Source: Platerodrilus igneus (lineage: Eukaryota > Arthropoda > Insecta > Coleoptera > Lycidae). From it: 64,000 bases of DNA. A program made the translations under genes and the position numbers. Shown here in pieces: positions 23,431 through 34,799 of this stretch. Location: the NCBI GenBank assembly GCA_036346225.1, contig JARFIW010000884.1, positions 1,302,001 to 1,366,000 of the forward strand. Reading direction: 5' to 3'. The first letter of the stretch is position 1. Every line of letters starts with the position of its first letter. Under the pieces are notes generated by a model. The model was not told the DNA's origin. It did no database searches and worked only from the letters and a program-made list of their open reading frames with translations.

Positions 23431-24300
23431 TTAAAATAAATGGATCCGTAAAATTGGGATATTTTAATGACAGTTCCTATAAAATACCGCCTTCAACTCC
23501 CGAAATGCCTGCTCCTTTGCTCGTTCCATTTCCACCTTTCGTTCTTTTTAACAACTCCAACACTGGAATGCACAACTCCGAATATTTTGGTATGAATCGA
23601 CGATAATAATTTAATACACCTAAAATCCTCTTAAACCTTTCAAATTTCTTGGCTGTTTCAAATTCTTCAACTCGTCCAAGCGTTTTTCACAAATTCTAAT
23701 TCCTTCGCTGCCAACGACAAACCCCAAATACTTTACCTGGTCCTTAAAAACTCACACTTCTTCGAATTCAACCTCAAACCTCCTCGTCTAACCTTCGGAT
23801 CACTTTTCTTAAATGTTCTAAATGTTCTAACTCGTTCTTAGAAAATCAAAATATCATCGACATAGTGCGTACAGAAGTCTTCGTACTCATCTAATAACTT
23901 CTGCATGGCTCGAACTAATGCAGCGGATGACGTTGAAAGACCAAATGGAACAACTCTGTACTGATAAATCTCCCTTCAATGCTAAATCCAGTATACTTCC
24001 GACTTTCCTCATGCAAAGGAATTAGCCAAAAGAATTCTTTAAGTCCAGTTTGCTAAAACTTTCATCTCGCTTACCTTGTATAACAAATTATCTAGTGATT
24101 TTGGTTGTTCAAATTGTGGTTTAGTAATCGCATTCAATCTCCTAGCATCTAAACATATTCTTAATTCTAAATTATCAGATTTAGGCACAACCACTACCGG
24201 ATTGATATAGGGTGTTCTCGCTGATTCAATAATTCCTCTTTTAACATCTTTTTAATCTCATTTTCACTCGACCCTTAATGCAAATGGTATTGGATATACC
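23431..24300 (-). pseudogene. Gypsy reverse transcriptase
   Basis: Copies the element RNA into DNA. Starts with YPIPFALR at the end of the 257-codon ORF, then in other frames: PYINPVVVVPKSDN and LRICLDARRLNAIT (RT fingers and motif around about 24165-24230), VVPFGLSTSSAA (about 23930-23965) and the catalytic THYVDDILIF with YVDD at 23853-23864. The thumb block RILGVLNYYRRFIPKYSEL follows at about 23580-23635. All diagnostic blocks are present in order, but stops and shifts occur several times, so no full enzyme can be made from this copy as read. Confidence 0.9.
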
Positions 24301-25301
24301 CTATTACGAAAACTTCCCTCGTCTGTGACCTCTAACTTATGCGTATACTCCTTCGCAAACCTAGGCTCATTACTAAAAACTCCTGCATGTCTATTAAACA
24401 CCTCATATAACATTTCCTTCATATCCACCCCTATTAATCCTATCTGTTCCTCATCAAATACCTTCTCAAATATATTACATAACCGTAACTCATCAATTCC
24501 ATCATAAATTCTATTCTTAGTCTTTCCTGATCCTATACTATCTGTATTTATCTCATCCCTAGTATCCCGATTATCCTTAGGCACCACCCATTTCTTCTCT
24601 AAATTTAATACCTTTACCATTCGTGCTTTACCATCTATAACCAGTCCAAATTCCTCAATTACATCTATCCCTACAATGAAATCTAAATATAATCCTCTTG
24701 CTATCCAAAACTCTACTTCACCTAGTCTGGTACTTCCTAATACAACCGATACTCGTACAACTTTGTCTATCGTAGTTAACTTCCTCTTAATCGCAGACCA
24801 TAAATTAATACTCTTAACCCTACAAATTTTCCCTTTGAATAATTCTGCATGTTTCAAAACTATTTCCTCTCTCACCAGCGATAACTGCGACCCCGTATCT
24901 ATCAATGCCGTGTAAACAGAATCCCCTAAACTAATATGAATAAATGGTAACTCCCGCCTTCTTTCAAACTTATTATCTAACAACTTATCTACTAAACTAA
25001 TACTACGCTGTGTCCCTAAATCTGATTTTCCTAACACTAATAAATCGACGTTTTTTTTTTTACCGTGGGTTCATCGTGGACCTCCACTTTCTCTATCCTA
25101 TCCTCCGATCTCTGTCGCGTGTCTCTTGTTGTTACGTGTTGGATCGTCAAGTTTCTATCTGTCTCCCGTTCTCGGTCTCTAATCCCTGTCGGTATTTCCC
25201 CCTGATCCGTTGATCTCTGCTCCCTTTCTCTCTGCCATCTCTGCCCAAAACCCGTCCTTTGCTGTCCAAAACCTCTGTCATTCCTATCCGTCCTGTTCCA
25301 G
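24301..25301 (-). pseudogene. Gypsy protease and upstream linker
   Basis: Aspartic protease that cleaves the polyproteins. The open segment 25037-24264 begins in frame with upstream sequence open to about 25310; the first codon shown there is GTG, so it is a frame fragment, not a true start. The catalytic triad DTG is at 24891-24899 within ALIDTGSQLSL (residue 47), followed by an ILxxxG-like strand (DFIVGIDVI). The upstream linker (25050-25300) is rich in Arg, Gln and Asp. No CCHC zinc knuckle is seen in the linker or gag. Confidence 0.88.
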
Positions 25302-26741
25302 TCATTGTTCCCCTATAATTATCGTCTCTATTAAAACGTTGTTCCCAATTATTATTCGTTCTCCTTTGATTTCCTGATATTGCTTTCTGTAGTTGTCCTG
25401 TCCATTCTCCCTATAATTGTATCCTTGCACCCCAGTCCTCTGGTAGTCTGTGCTATTCCTATTCCTATCCCAATTCCTATTATCACTATTTTCCCCGGTA
25501 TTCGTTTCAAACGTCCTAGCTACGTCATAATTTCGCATCATTTCCAAAAAGTCTCTTAAAGTCCGAACGTTTTGTATCGCTACGGCCTTAGTTATTTCCG
25601 CCTCCATATGCCTTGACAACAATAATATAATTTCATCTTCTCTTAATTTAGGAATCAGGTGCTGCGCCTGGTTATACTTTTCAATCACATAATTTTCTCT
25701 CGATCCCTGGTATGACCTATAGTTCCCAGTGTTTAAATCCGTTCGAATATTAGCCTGATGCGTGTTTCCCCAATATTGTTCTATGAATAGCCTTCGAAAT
25801 TCCTCGTACGAACTATATTGCCTCCTCACGATACAGTGCCATTTCTCTGCACAACCCCCCAATGTCACGCTCACCATCTGCATCTTCACCCTCTCAGGCT
25901 CACTCTCTACCATCTCGTCCAACTTGCTAAGATAGACCATCGGCTGCTCATTCTTTCTGCCTTCAAACCTCGGCAAGGTCTCTTTCCCTAGCCTATACTG
26001 GTATCCTGCATCACAAACAACTCTTCCCCTTTCCAATTCAACCAACTGTTCTCTCATCTGTCTAACATTCCCTTCAAGACCAGACAATCCATTTACCGTA
26101 TTCCCCAGAACCGTCGTATCCCTTCTCAGCTTCTCTGCCACCTCCTGACTCGCCCGCAATTTGCCTATAATTTCGTTTTTAGAGTTAATATTGTCCTCCG
26201 TCTGAATCCGAACTATTTCACCTAAATTCTGCAATTTTTCTGTCTGTCTAACTTCGACCATGTACAGCTCTTCCTTACTTCATTTAAACCTGTTGTTACC
26301 TTCCTTCTACAACCTGGACTCTATCCTCTACGTCCTTCAGAACTTCATCCTTAAATGAACACAAACTGCTCTGTATTGATACATTAATTCCTTCAATTTT
26401 CATTTCCATCATATCAAATTTTTCCTTAACTTCCGCTTGTGAATTTCTAACCTCGGCCAACAATGATCCTCTCAATTCTTCATGCGACTTAGTTAACGAC
26501 CCTTTTAATTCCAACAAAACCATCATCACATCTTGGATCTGCATATTCTCTTTTCCCTTATCAATTTCATTTTCTCCCGATGTATCCCTGAATTCACAAT
26601 AATCACCTCCGGCTCCACATATCCTCCAGCTTCATCCCTAGCATCCCCTGCTGCTACAGTCTTAACCACCGGTTGCCCTCTCACACCAGTCTCAACTCCA
26701 TAAACTTTCCCTGACCTCGTGATTCTCTCCTCATCAGACAT
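25302..26741 (-). pseudogene. Gypsy gag (structural protein), in three frames
   Basis: Forms the virus-like particle. Open segments 26741-26526 (71 residues, starts MSDEERITRSG), 26544-26296 (82) and 26261-25302 (319). The third contains a predicted coiled-coil start, then a retrotransposon-gag fold: PMVYLSKLDEMV, CAEKWHCIV, YEEFRRLFIEQYW and LREDEIILLLSRHM. It ends in an Asn/Arg/Asp/Tyr-rich tail with RNWDRNRN-type words. Such a basic disordered tail without a zinc knuckle is usual in insect Gypsy gags. The segments are joined by frameshifts. Confidence 0.85.
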
Positions 26742-27086
26742 GTCCCTTTAATTTTCAAAATAAACTTCAATGATGTGCCCTACTAAGCTACACAACCTCT
26801 GCAAATCTGAATCAGCCCTATCGAGCCCCACCTTTAGGCGAACAAATATTTTGTTGCGAAGTTATTTACCTATTCGAGCCCCACCTAATGTTTTACCGCC
26901 GCTAAAATTGACCAAAGTGTGAATATCAAATTACGTCTTAGCCTACTACAATAAATTCAAAACCTTCAACAACTGTCAAATAAATATATATGAAACGTCA
27001 ATCAAATATTAATTTTCACTTTTAAATAGAATATATGCAACGTACAACTAACAAATCTACTCGAGCCTCACGTTGTTAGCGCTATC
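26742..27086 (-). promoter_or_regulatory. Gypsy leader with primer-binding region
   Basis: Untranslated leader between the 5' LTR and gag. Directly after the LTR, on the element strand, comes GATAGCGCTAACAACGTGAG followed by GCTCGAG, where the tRNA primer-binding site should be. The motif with GGGGCTCGA occurs twice more downstream (plus-strand TCGAGCCCC at 26821 and 26874). The priming tRNA cannot be named without a tRNA set. Confidence 0.6.
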
Positions 27087-28499
27087 TGTTATATATACTG
27101 TGATCCTACCTTATTAGTGATAGGCGTAATATATCTATCTGTCACTCCTTGTCTTATTTTAGAGCCTTGTTGAGTTATGCCACACAATTTATCTTTAAAT
27201 ATTTTACACGGCTGCTGCACTTAAATATTTTACAGGGCCGTCAAACACGTGGCGGAATCTACCTAGGGTGGGTCCGTCCTAAGCAAACACCTCTCAACTA
27301 GACACCCAAACAAATATTCAAGGATTTTTTTCAAAATAATTTTAAAAGCCAAAAGTATTCCCAAACACTAGTTCCACTTTTATAAATTTGATTAAAGCAC
27401 TGCGTAGATATTAAATACTAATACCTGGAATCCAGATACAAGCGCCGCCTTCCAGCCGTCCTGAAGCCAAGTGACCAACTGCAGGCACCTCCTGTAAATA
27501 ATAAGTAACTCGAGCAACTGGTAATCTCCAGACTATAAACTACTAATATTTCTACAAATTTTATGTTATACAAATACTCAGATAACTCCAATTCCACTAT
27601 GCTTTCGTCTTCAAACAATAACGGTACAGACCAGCAATCCCTCTTTTAATTAACTTTTATTCGCCGTAAAACTGCTACTATTTGCTATCTCCAGGTACAA
27701 CTTGACTTTCAAAACTTTCTCGTAACTTTTTAAATGTAATAAAACTCATAACAGTACAAAAAACACGTCTATTTTTCAGTAATATAAAATTTGAAGTCCC
27801 TTATAAATAAAATCCGTCTTCTTTTGTTTTCGTTGCCATAGCAACTATCTCTACGCACACTATGTAATTTATAATTATTAATAATTGATTAATAATACAG
27901 TTGTTTTCTCTAGATATATTCATTTTCTAGATGGTTTGTAATCCAGTGATTTATGTACATTGAACTTTTTACAATATTGAAAATAGCTAACAAACTTTGA
28001 TGGTTCAGCTTTTAAATTGTACGCAACAGACATTTATGTCTTATTCGGTAAACGTCATGTCATTACATAACCAATCTTTAATTGTTAAAACATATTCAAA
28101 CTGAAATTGATTTACAAATTTTACGGGAGTATCACTTAACTCCTTAAAATTTTAAAAGCGTGCAGTATACCAAGCAATTTTGATATTTGTTTTTACATTC
28201 AAATGGTTCTGTAAACGCTAACTCCAAATTAAATTTCATATACGTGCAACCATAACAATTAAAATACGTATACAATGCAAACTTATAACTAGCTTAGCCT
28301 GGTCTATGGCCGGTATATGTTGTTGAATGCAATGCAGTTTCAAAAGCTTTATAAATTTATAAACGTGGAATAGTTGTTAATTTATAAACCAAAAATACCT
28401 GAAAGAAAATACTCAAACAAAACCAAATATACCCCATTCTAGCAAAGTCGTTTCTAAGCCCTATTTAAACATTTTATAAGCCCACCCCCTTCTTGACAG

Positions 28500-28503
<4 letters not shown>
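27087..28503 (-). repeat. 5' LTR of the Gypsy element
   Basis: Same boundaries and sequence as the LTR at 20205-21621 at an offset of 6,882 bp, with four substitutions and two compensating one-base indels. Should hold the promoter and transcription start, but I could not place them. Confidence 0.92.

Positions 28504-28552
<49 letters not shown>
28501..28552. repeat. TA microsatellite
   Basis: About 50 bp of pure alternating TA next to the 5' LTR; the counterpart on the other side of the element is 20177-20204. Confidence 0.9.
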
Positions 28553-28557
<5 letters not shown>

Positions 28558-31500
28558 TAATATGTCGTTTTTCGTACGTTCTGATATTTCTAAGCAAATT
28601 TTAGAATTGAACAAATGTCATCTTTTGTTCAACAGTGGAGTAAGTTATTTTTGATTGGGATGTTATGTTTCTTAATTATTGCCCATACCCGAAAAGCAAT
28701 TTTCATGATAACTACATTAATGGTTATACAAATATCAACGATTTTTAAAATATTTCTCCGAAAGTGCCAAACAACCTCAAATTTGAAAAGTCAAAGCATG
28801 TAGAGTTTTATTGTTTAAAAATTATTCGCTTGGCATTTTCTAGTAAAGCACTTAGGGAAGCCATTATTTGCATAGGGCCATTTTAACAAAGATGTATGAA
28901 GCAACAGGATTTGATATATTACAGAAATATTATTAAAATGGACGAAGCAGTTTTGTTAAGGTCGCTTCTCTTGCTGGTGATTGGAAAGTTGAATATTTAA
29001 AGGTATTGATTTTTTAAACAATCGAATTGACCATTAATACGAAACTGCAGAATTCACTAGTTTTGTAGATGCGTCTCTATCCAAAACGTATATTAATTTA
29101 TTGAAGCTAGTTCAATTTTAATCTCAAAATAAGAAATTTCAGAAAATACAAATTTTGCTTACAATATAGTAACTAGTCACATCAAAAGCACAAAGCAAGT
29201 TGACTTTTAATATTACGATTAGTTAATAACTTAGCTATACTTTGCACTTTTATCCATAGCCTAAACAATCATTTCAAATCCTAGTAATTGAAAAAGGGAA
29301 ATCGTAAGATTGCTAACTAAACCTGTAACGTTCCAATTTATAATTCGACGTTTAACCATCTAAGCCAGAGGTATTTGTAATTTAATGACCAAATTTAAAT
29401 CGATATTATTTCAACCTAACTTTCAATTACGTTTGGCTTTTTAGTCAGCCATATTTGACTGTGTAATTTTTGACAAACACCATCACTTAAATTCATGGCT
29501 AACACCAACTTCTTTCAATTAATACCTCGAATTGAAATAATCACCTAGGATGTGCATAAAAGCGATTTGCATTAGGATAGAATTCGTTCTTGTCATTCCA
29601 ATAAGCCTAGATTAATTTCCAGAATCTACATAATTAACTTACAAACGAATTTGAAACGTAAATTATTAATTAAAAGCTTAAAATACAATAACTTGAAATT
29701 TTAAACCTTTTCCAAACTTCAAAATTTCCTAGCTTGCAAGATTAAAGTTTCAAGTTAGTTCTTGGTTATGAGTTATAAACTTAGCAAGAATTGCTAAAAT
29801 ATGTATTAGATGGTTATTTGCAAAGGCCTGAGAGTTTTAAGTGGTAGTTTAAGGTAGTAACTTAAAACTTTTATATTGCAAACCCCCGAATAAGTTTTAT
29901 TAATGAGTCCCCTGTATGCACTTTATTGTCGAAAAGCCAGGAAAGCATCTCGTTGGCTTTGCTTCTAAAAGATTTTCAGCTGTCGATATAGATCATGTAC
30001 GGGTTACCGAGAAACAGACCTCTAGAAACAAACTTCTGTTTTAGTTAATAAATGCTGCCGCCGACAGAAAATGTTTAATTTATAAATAGTCAATTGAAAG
30101 CCTAGAATACGGTATATTGAAAATATAAAGTGGTTTCTTTTATAAGTGCTGTGTAGATTCAGCAGAAAATAAGCTCATTTAAATAAGAACAGCCAGCAAG
30201 TTCTATGGACAAAATCGAAAAGTGGTCATTATATATTTTCAGTATAACCGGAACTCAAAGGATCGACATTAAAAATGATTGAATACTTACAAACTGCAGG
30301 AACGCTATTTCGCTCTAGCAGCAACTAGTTTATGAATAAATATGTATGCTGCAACCAATCACGTGAAAGTTGAGGATCGCTATTGACTGCCATCGTAGTG
30401 ACAAGTAGAGTACAGGGAAATAAAAACCATGTATTTCAATATTTTACGTGCGTTAATCGTTTGCGCATATTTACTATGTTTGTATGATCATTTAATGAAA
30501 TAACTTGTAGATTGTATGTTCTATCGAAATCATTATAAACTTACTGAATTTCCTTAAAACAATTTAAGTGAATCAAGTTTTAGCGCCAGTTAGAAGCTTA
30601 ATTATTGATAGCGGTATTTCCTATAATTAATTCTATAATATCCGTAATCTTACTTGGGAATTGGTTTTCCGAATACAGTTTTCCCATAAATTGTTCTGAA
30701 CTTTGCACAATTCTTAGGCCCAATCTTAATAAAATCAATCTATTTAAGCGTCCTGAATTTAACCCTCTACAAAATTGTAGATTCTGCTTGTCAGCTCGAG
30801 GTCATGAAACTCTTTCGTTCTCATATCCGTATCCAAGATTAGTTTAAGGCCGTTCGTCATTGTTTCTTATTCTGAGTTGGTTCTTTTAGTTCCCTTAAGT
30901 ATACTTACCTGCATCTTTATTGATCTGATCTGAAAACTTGAGTATTTACTTCTATTGCAACTGGTGATCCAACCCCTTAAGTAGAAATCTCTTTTATTTC
31001 TGCTAATTTTTCTTATCCTCAATTTACCAACCGTTTTTCTATAGCTCTTTTGTTTCCTACATCATGTGATCATTTTATTATATTTCCTTGAGGTTTATTT
31101 ATTTTCATGCCCAAGTTTCCATCAAACTGAACTTTATTTTATGTGGTCTTATTTTTAACGGCGTTCTGTTTATCCTAATACCACGATATCTCAATTTCAA
31201 TCTCATTATTTTTTTCAGCCTCCTCCGTATACACGTTAATTAGATTTGGCGCGGAGACACACTCCAGTGCTATAATCTGGTTTTAATTTGCTTCATCGTC
31301 CACTTTGATATTGTATTCATAGCAATAGCGTTTTGGCATATCGATCAATTATTATCTAAGTGGTCAAGCCCTTTCTAGTTGGAAATTATCTGTAACTATA
31401 GCAGCTTATTGGAACACCATGTATGTACTGTTATTTTCTGATTTCTTTCCTCAGAACCATTTTTCTATATCTTTATTTAATTAAATTTTTTAAACTTATT

Positions 31501-32154
31501 TTAAAAAGCATTTATTTTTCCTCGTTTACTGAAATTTGTTAATTCGTCAACGCGTCTTTTTCTCTGTCATATGATTCTCACGTTGGCTATTTGTATTTAT
31601 TCGCGTCGTATGTGTCGTCAATAGTAGACCTGTGTCTTTGTGCTCCATGTGATTTATTAATTCGTAAATACAATACGCTCTATATTCAATTAAAGGTGAA
31701 ATATAACACCAAATAATACTATTTACACTAATATTTGTCGAATATTGTTAATTGTTAAATATGTCGTTTACCCGTAAACAGATGAATGTCATTAACACGT
31801 GTGTTGTAAGTGGAACAAAGAATTTAATGGAAAATCAAGTATTTCTAAAAGGAATCGTTAAAGTGTGTGTAGAAGGCCACCTATGTTTTAAAACAAAATC
31901 AATTATTCCTACATGTATTTTCCCATAAGAAAATCTAAGGTCCATTCTGGTGATTTTTATACTCTTTAAGATCATTCGTTCCAGGACTAGGTAACGCCAT
32001 CAAGGCGAGTCTAGCACTTTCACTTTTACTTTTTCTTATACGAATTTCGCTCATACATTACTTCCGCTTTATTCTTGTCTCGAGCAATCGGAGAGCGTAA
32101 AAAGTACAAGCTTCTCTGATTAAGCATGGTAATAGGAACAAGCTGATAAATTGT
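28553..32154. other. No gene or repeat recognised
   Basis: 3.6 kb of AT-rich sequence. ORFs such as 30605-30847 (80 codons) and 28615-28803 (62) have no family motif. No tRNA-like boxes, inverted repeats of note or copies of other window elements were seen. Confidence 0.45.
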
Positions 32155-32696
32155 ATTATCATCATCATTATGTCTTTAGACGGGTACCTGCATTATTTTC
32201 TATTCTGAGCTAGTCTATACATTTTCCTGAAATTCCCACAGCTTATATCTTTCACTATCTGCGTACAATAGTCTGATCTAGGTCAACATCTACATCTTTT
32301 TCCTATGTCTGCTTGTAATATATACCCGCAGTATTTCCCAAATGTCTTAGAACATGTCCTATCTTTATATTTTGCTATTTTTTTTGTTTTCCAGAGATAT
32401 CTTTCTTCCCCTACTATTTCTAGAACCGCTTTGTTATTAACTTTATCTGTCCATCCTATTATCATCATACATGTGAAGCACCACATTCCAAAAGTCGTCC
32501 TCCCCATTTCATAACCGTACAGTGCTGTGCTCCACACATATGCTTTCAACAATTTTTCCTTGTTTCTATGTTTGTTGTCTTCGAACTTAGCAGCTGCTCG
32601 CTTTCTCTCTCTTTCTCTCTTTCTCTTTTGCTAGATACAGATCAGCTCCACTTCTATTGTTTTCTAAGTGTATAGCCTATTTTACCGATATTCTGT
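32155..32696 (-). pseudogene. RTE-like LINE 3' unit, distal copy
   Basis: Minus-strand ORF 32552-32283 (89 codons) reads LLKAYVWSTALYGYEMG, then WCFTCMMIIGWTDKVNNKAV and LEIVGEERYLWKT, the C-terminal segment of the RTE-like ORF; it then decays. The 3' end reaches a simple (ATG)n-type tail (plus strand ATTATCATCATCATTATG, 32155-32172). At 32601-32629 a CT-rich run has expanded within the linker. The unit repeats material of the unit at 33281-33840. Confidence 0.8.
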
Positions 32697-32970
32697 GGTA
32701 TGTGAAGGGGTCCCGGGTTCGAATCCCGACACGGTCCGCTTGAAAAATGTTAGGCGAGCATTTTTCACAAAAATACGCCCTCGTTCGGATGAGAGGTAAA
32801 ATAGAGGTCCCGTGTGTGAGTGTTGTCACGCACGTTAAAGATGCCTACTTTGCTTAGAACAGCAAGGGTTCGGTAAAATTTCTAATTTTCCAGGTAAAAA
32901 AAAACTCGCTTCCTGGCCAATGTAGTACCTTCGGGTGGAGCATTGGAAAATCACATGTAAGGTATGTGAA
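32697..32970 (+). mobile_element. tRNA-derived SINE, copy 2 (5'-truncated)
   Basis: B box GGGTTCGAATCCC at 32715-32727 but no A-box half, so it is 5'-truncated within the tRNA head. The body (TGAAAAATGTTAGGCGAG, CCCGTGTGTGAGTGTTGTCA, a GCAAGGGTTCGG block and the CTTCCTGGCC 3' part) is about 90 percent like copy 3. It is flanked on both sides by GGTATGTGAAGGGG (32697-32710 and 32961-32974), a target-site repeat cut from the RTE linker. Confidence 0.85.
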
Positions 32971-33280
32971 GGGGGGGGCTACGTGGCGTAGTTGGTGTGC
33001 GTGTGACTACTACGCCTTAGGTCCCGGATTCGAATCCCGACAGGTCCGCTTGAAAAATGTTAAGCGAGTATTTTTCACAAAAATACGCCTCGTGCGGATG
33101 AGAGGTAAAATGGAGGTCCCGCGTGTGAGTGTTGTCACGCACGGTAAAGATCCCTACCTTGCTTGGAACAGCAAGGGTTCGGCAAAATTCGAAATTTTTC
33201 AGGTAAAAAAAACTCGCGTTCTGGCCAATGTAGTACCTTCGGGTAGAGCATTGGAAAATCACATGTAAAGTATGTGAAGG
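32971..33280 (+). mobile_element. tRNA-derived SINE, copy 3 (full head)
   Basis: The best copy. A box TGGCGTAGTTGG at 32984-32995 and B box GGATTCGAATCCC at 33026-33038, 30 bp apart as in tRNA genes, so an internal Pol III promoter is plausible. The body runs to GAAAATCACATGTA at about 33267. Followed by a third copy of the target word (GTATGTGAAGG, 33270-33280). The 100-codon ORF across it has no protein motif. Confidence 0.88.
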
Positions 33281-33840
33281 AGGCTAAGTAACCTGACGGC
33301 TACCAAGATCCCCCAACACTCAGATATTTGCGGAATTAATAGTTTTTTAATAAATCCTTTCGCGCAATCTACATTTGCTGGGAATATTGAAAAACTAACA
33401 CCTAGGTGTTTACAGTAATCATCAGGTTTAAGTACAATTATTTTTTTCGTCATTAGGTTTTCCGTCATGGAACATTGATTTCTATTCTGAGTTAGCGTAC
33501 ATATTTTCCTGAAATTCCTACGGCCTACATCCTTGACTATCTGTGTGCAATAGTCTAACCTCAATCTTCCTCTATCTCTTTTTCCTATCTCTGTTTCTAA
33601 TATATTCCGCATTATTCCTTCATGCCTTAGTATGTGACCTCTTTTTCACGTATTCGTTTTTTCCCCCTAACATTTCTAGAATCTCGTTCTTCTTAACTTT
33701 GTTTGTCCATAATATCTTCATGATACACCTGTGGCACTACGTCTCCTGTCTGCTTGTCCTACTGTCTAAGTTTCACAGACGTACAGTGCTGTGCTCCACA
33801 CATATGCATTCAGCAATCTTTTTCTTGTTTCTATTCATAA
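33281..33840 (-). pseudogene. RTE-like LINE 3' unit, proximal copy
   Basis: Minus-strand sequence encodes the C-terminus of the RTE-like ORF: an ILWTNKVKKNEILEM-like block near 33680-33720, RHEGIMRNILETEIGKRDRG, RLRLDYCTQIVKDVG and LTQNRN (ORF 33612-33259 in part). It is followed by the family's 3' linker (GATGATTACTGTAAACACC, then GTGTTGGGGGATCTTGG). The linker is interrupted by the two SINEs, then continues at 32696. The SINEs lie in the opposite direction. Confidence 0.8.
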
Positions 33841-34799
33841 ACAAATATTTATTAGACAATCTGTGCATGTTAATAATCAATACATTAGCAATTTTATGTT
33901 CAACTATATTTACAACGTATGTCGTAACAGTATATACTACAATAAGTTCTTTATATTTACAACTATAATTAAACATATCCTAGAAGTATATTTTATGTTC
34001 CATCGATGTCGTCCATAATTGAATAATGTCCAATGGGTAATCCGGAAAGCAAGTCTTAACGACTTACGGCAATCTTTTGCTGAACATTAGTGTATACTTG
34101 GTGCTTCGACAACTAAATTATATTCTGAGTCATAAATACATTCTTAAAATCTTCTATGCAGGCGACATCATCGGTAAATGTGATTCTGTTCTTTATTACA
34201 GATCTTTTAATCCCCTTTATCTTCTTGATAACGCAAAAATTTTGAAGTGCTTGTGATTGTGAATATGAACCGTTCTCTTCTGTTTATCATGAGAGTTCAT
34301 TTTTCTCTTCTTCATTTGCCTTATAAATCTTCGTTACATAAATCTTTGACACAAACCTATAAAATCAGTGATAACCCGTCCGTTATTTTCGTTGTTCATC
34401 AACTCCAATACTTTATTGTTAACAAAACGAATTTCATGAATGGTAGCCAGATGCGTCAAAGTATTTATTGCAGTTATGTCTCATATAGGTAATAAATTTA
34501 CATTGGTATGCTTTCGGCTATCGTGTTTTAACTAGCCTTCAAGGTCACCGGTTAAGTCGAAGATGAGAGCATGGCTTCGTCGTTTTGTCAAACTGTAATT
34601 AGTTGATAAACCCTTGACTTATTCTCTTTATAATAAAATCCGAAGACAAAGTAAAAGATTATCGTTACCAAGTTGAAAGAGTTACATAGTAACTTTGTAA
34701 ACTCTGATTCACCGGTAGCTATCATTCGCTCATGGATCATGCATGTATTAAAACGCATCAATTTACTTCCTCATGTACGTTTATCGTCTGAACAACGGG
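33841..34799. other. No gene seen
   Basis: AT-rich. ORFs of 67-81 codons show no motif. The last part (34500-34800) may be the 5' end of the gag relic that follows, but frames are not readable. Confidence 0.4.

Larger units (their letters stand above)
20205..28503 (-). mobile_element. Ty3/Gypsy LTR retrotransposon, nearly full length, frameshifted
   Basis: An 8.3-kb element in minus orientation: 5' LTR (27087-28503), leader with primer-binding region, gag (about 26741-25320), protease, reverse transcriptase, RNase H, integrase (to 21816) and 3' LTR (20205-21621). The domain order PR-RT-RH-IN defines Ty3/Gypsy. No envelope-like ORF is present between integrase and the 3' LTR. The LTRs are 1,417 bp each and differ by four substitutions and two one-base indels by my count, which implies a recent insertion. 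In spite of that, gag and pol are cut into at least seven frames. No clean target duplication can be read because both flanks are TA repeats. Confidence 0.93.

Noticed and set aside
33018..33045. Functional tRNA gene (A and B boxes present)
   Set aside because: The acceptor stem cannot be closed and the same head heads four dispersed copies with a common body, which makes it a SINE.
32966..33268. 100-codon ORF
   Set aside because: It follows the SINE sequence exactly, is not conserved in other SINE copies and has no motif.
33543..33968. 141-codon plus-strand ORF rich in Phe, Leu and Ser
   Set aside because: Antisense shadow of the RTE-like ORF, whose A/G-rich sense strand leaves long pyrimidine-rich frames open.
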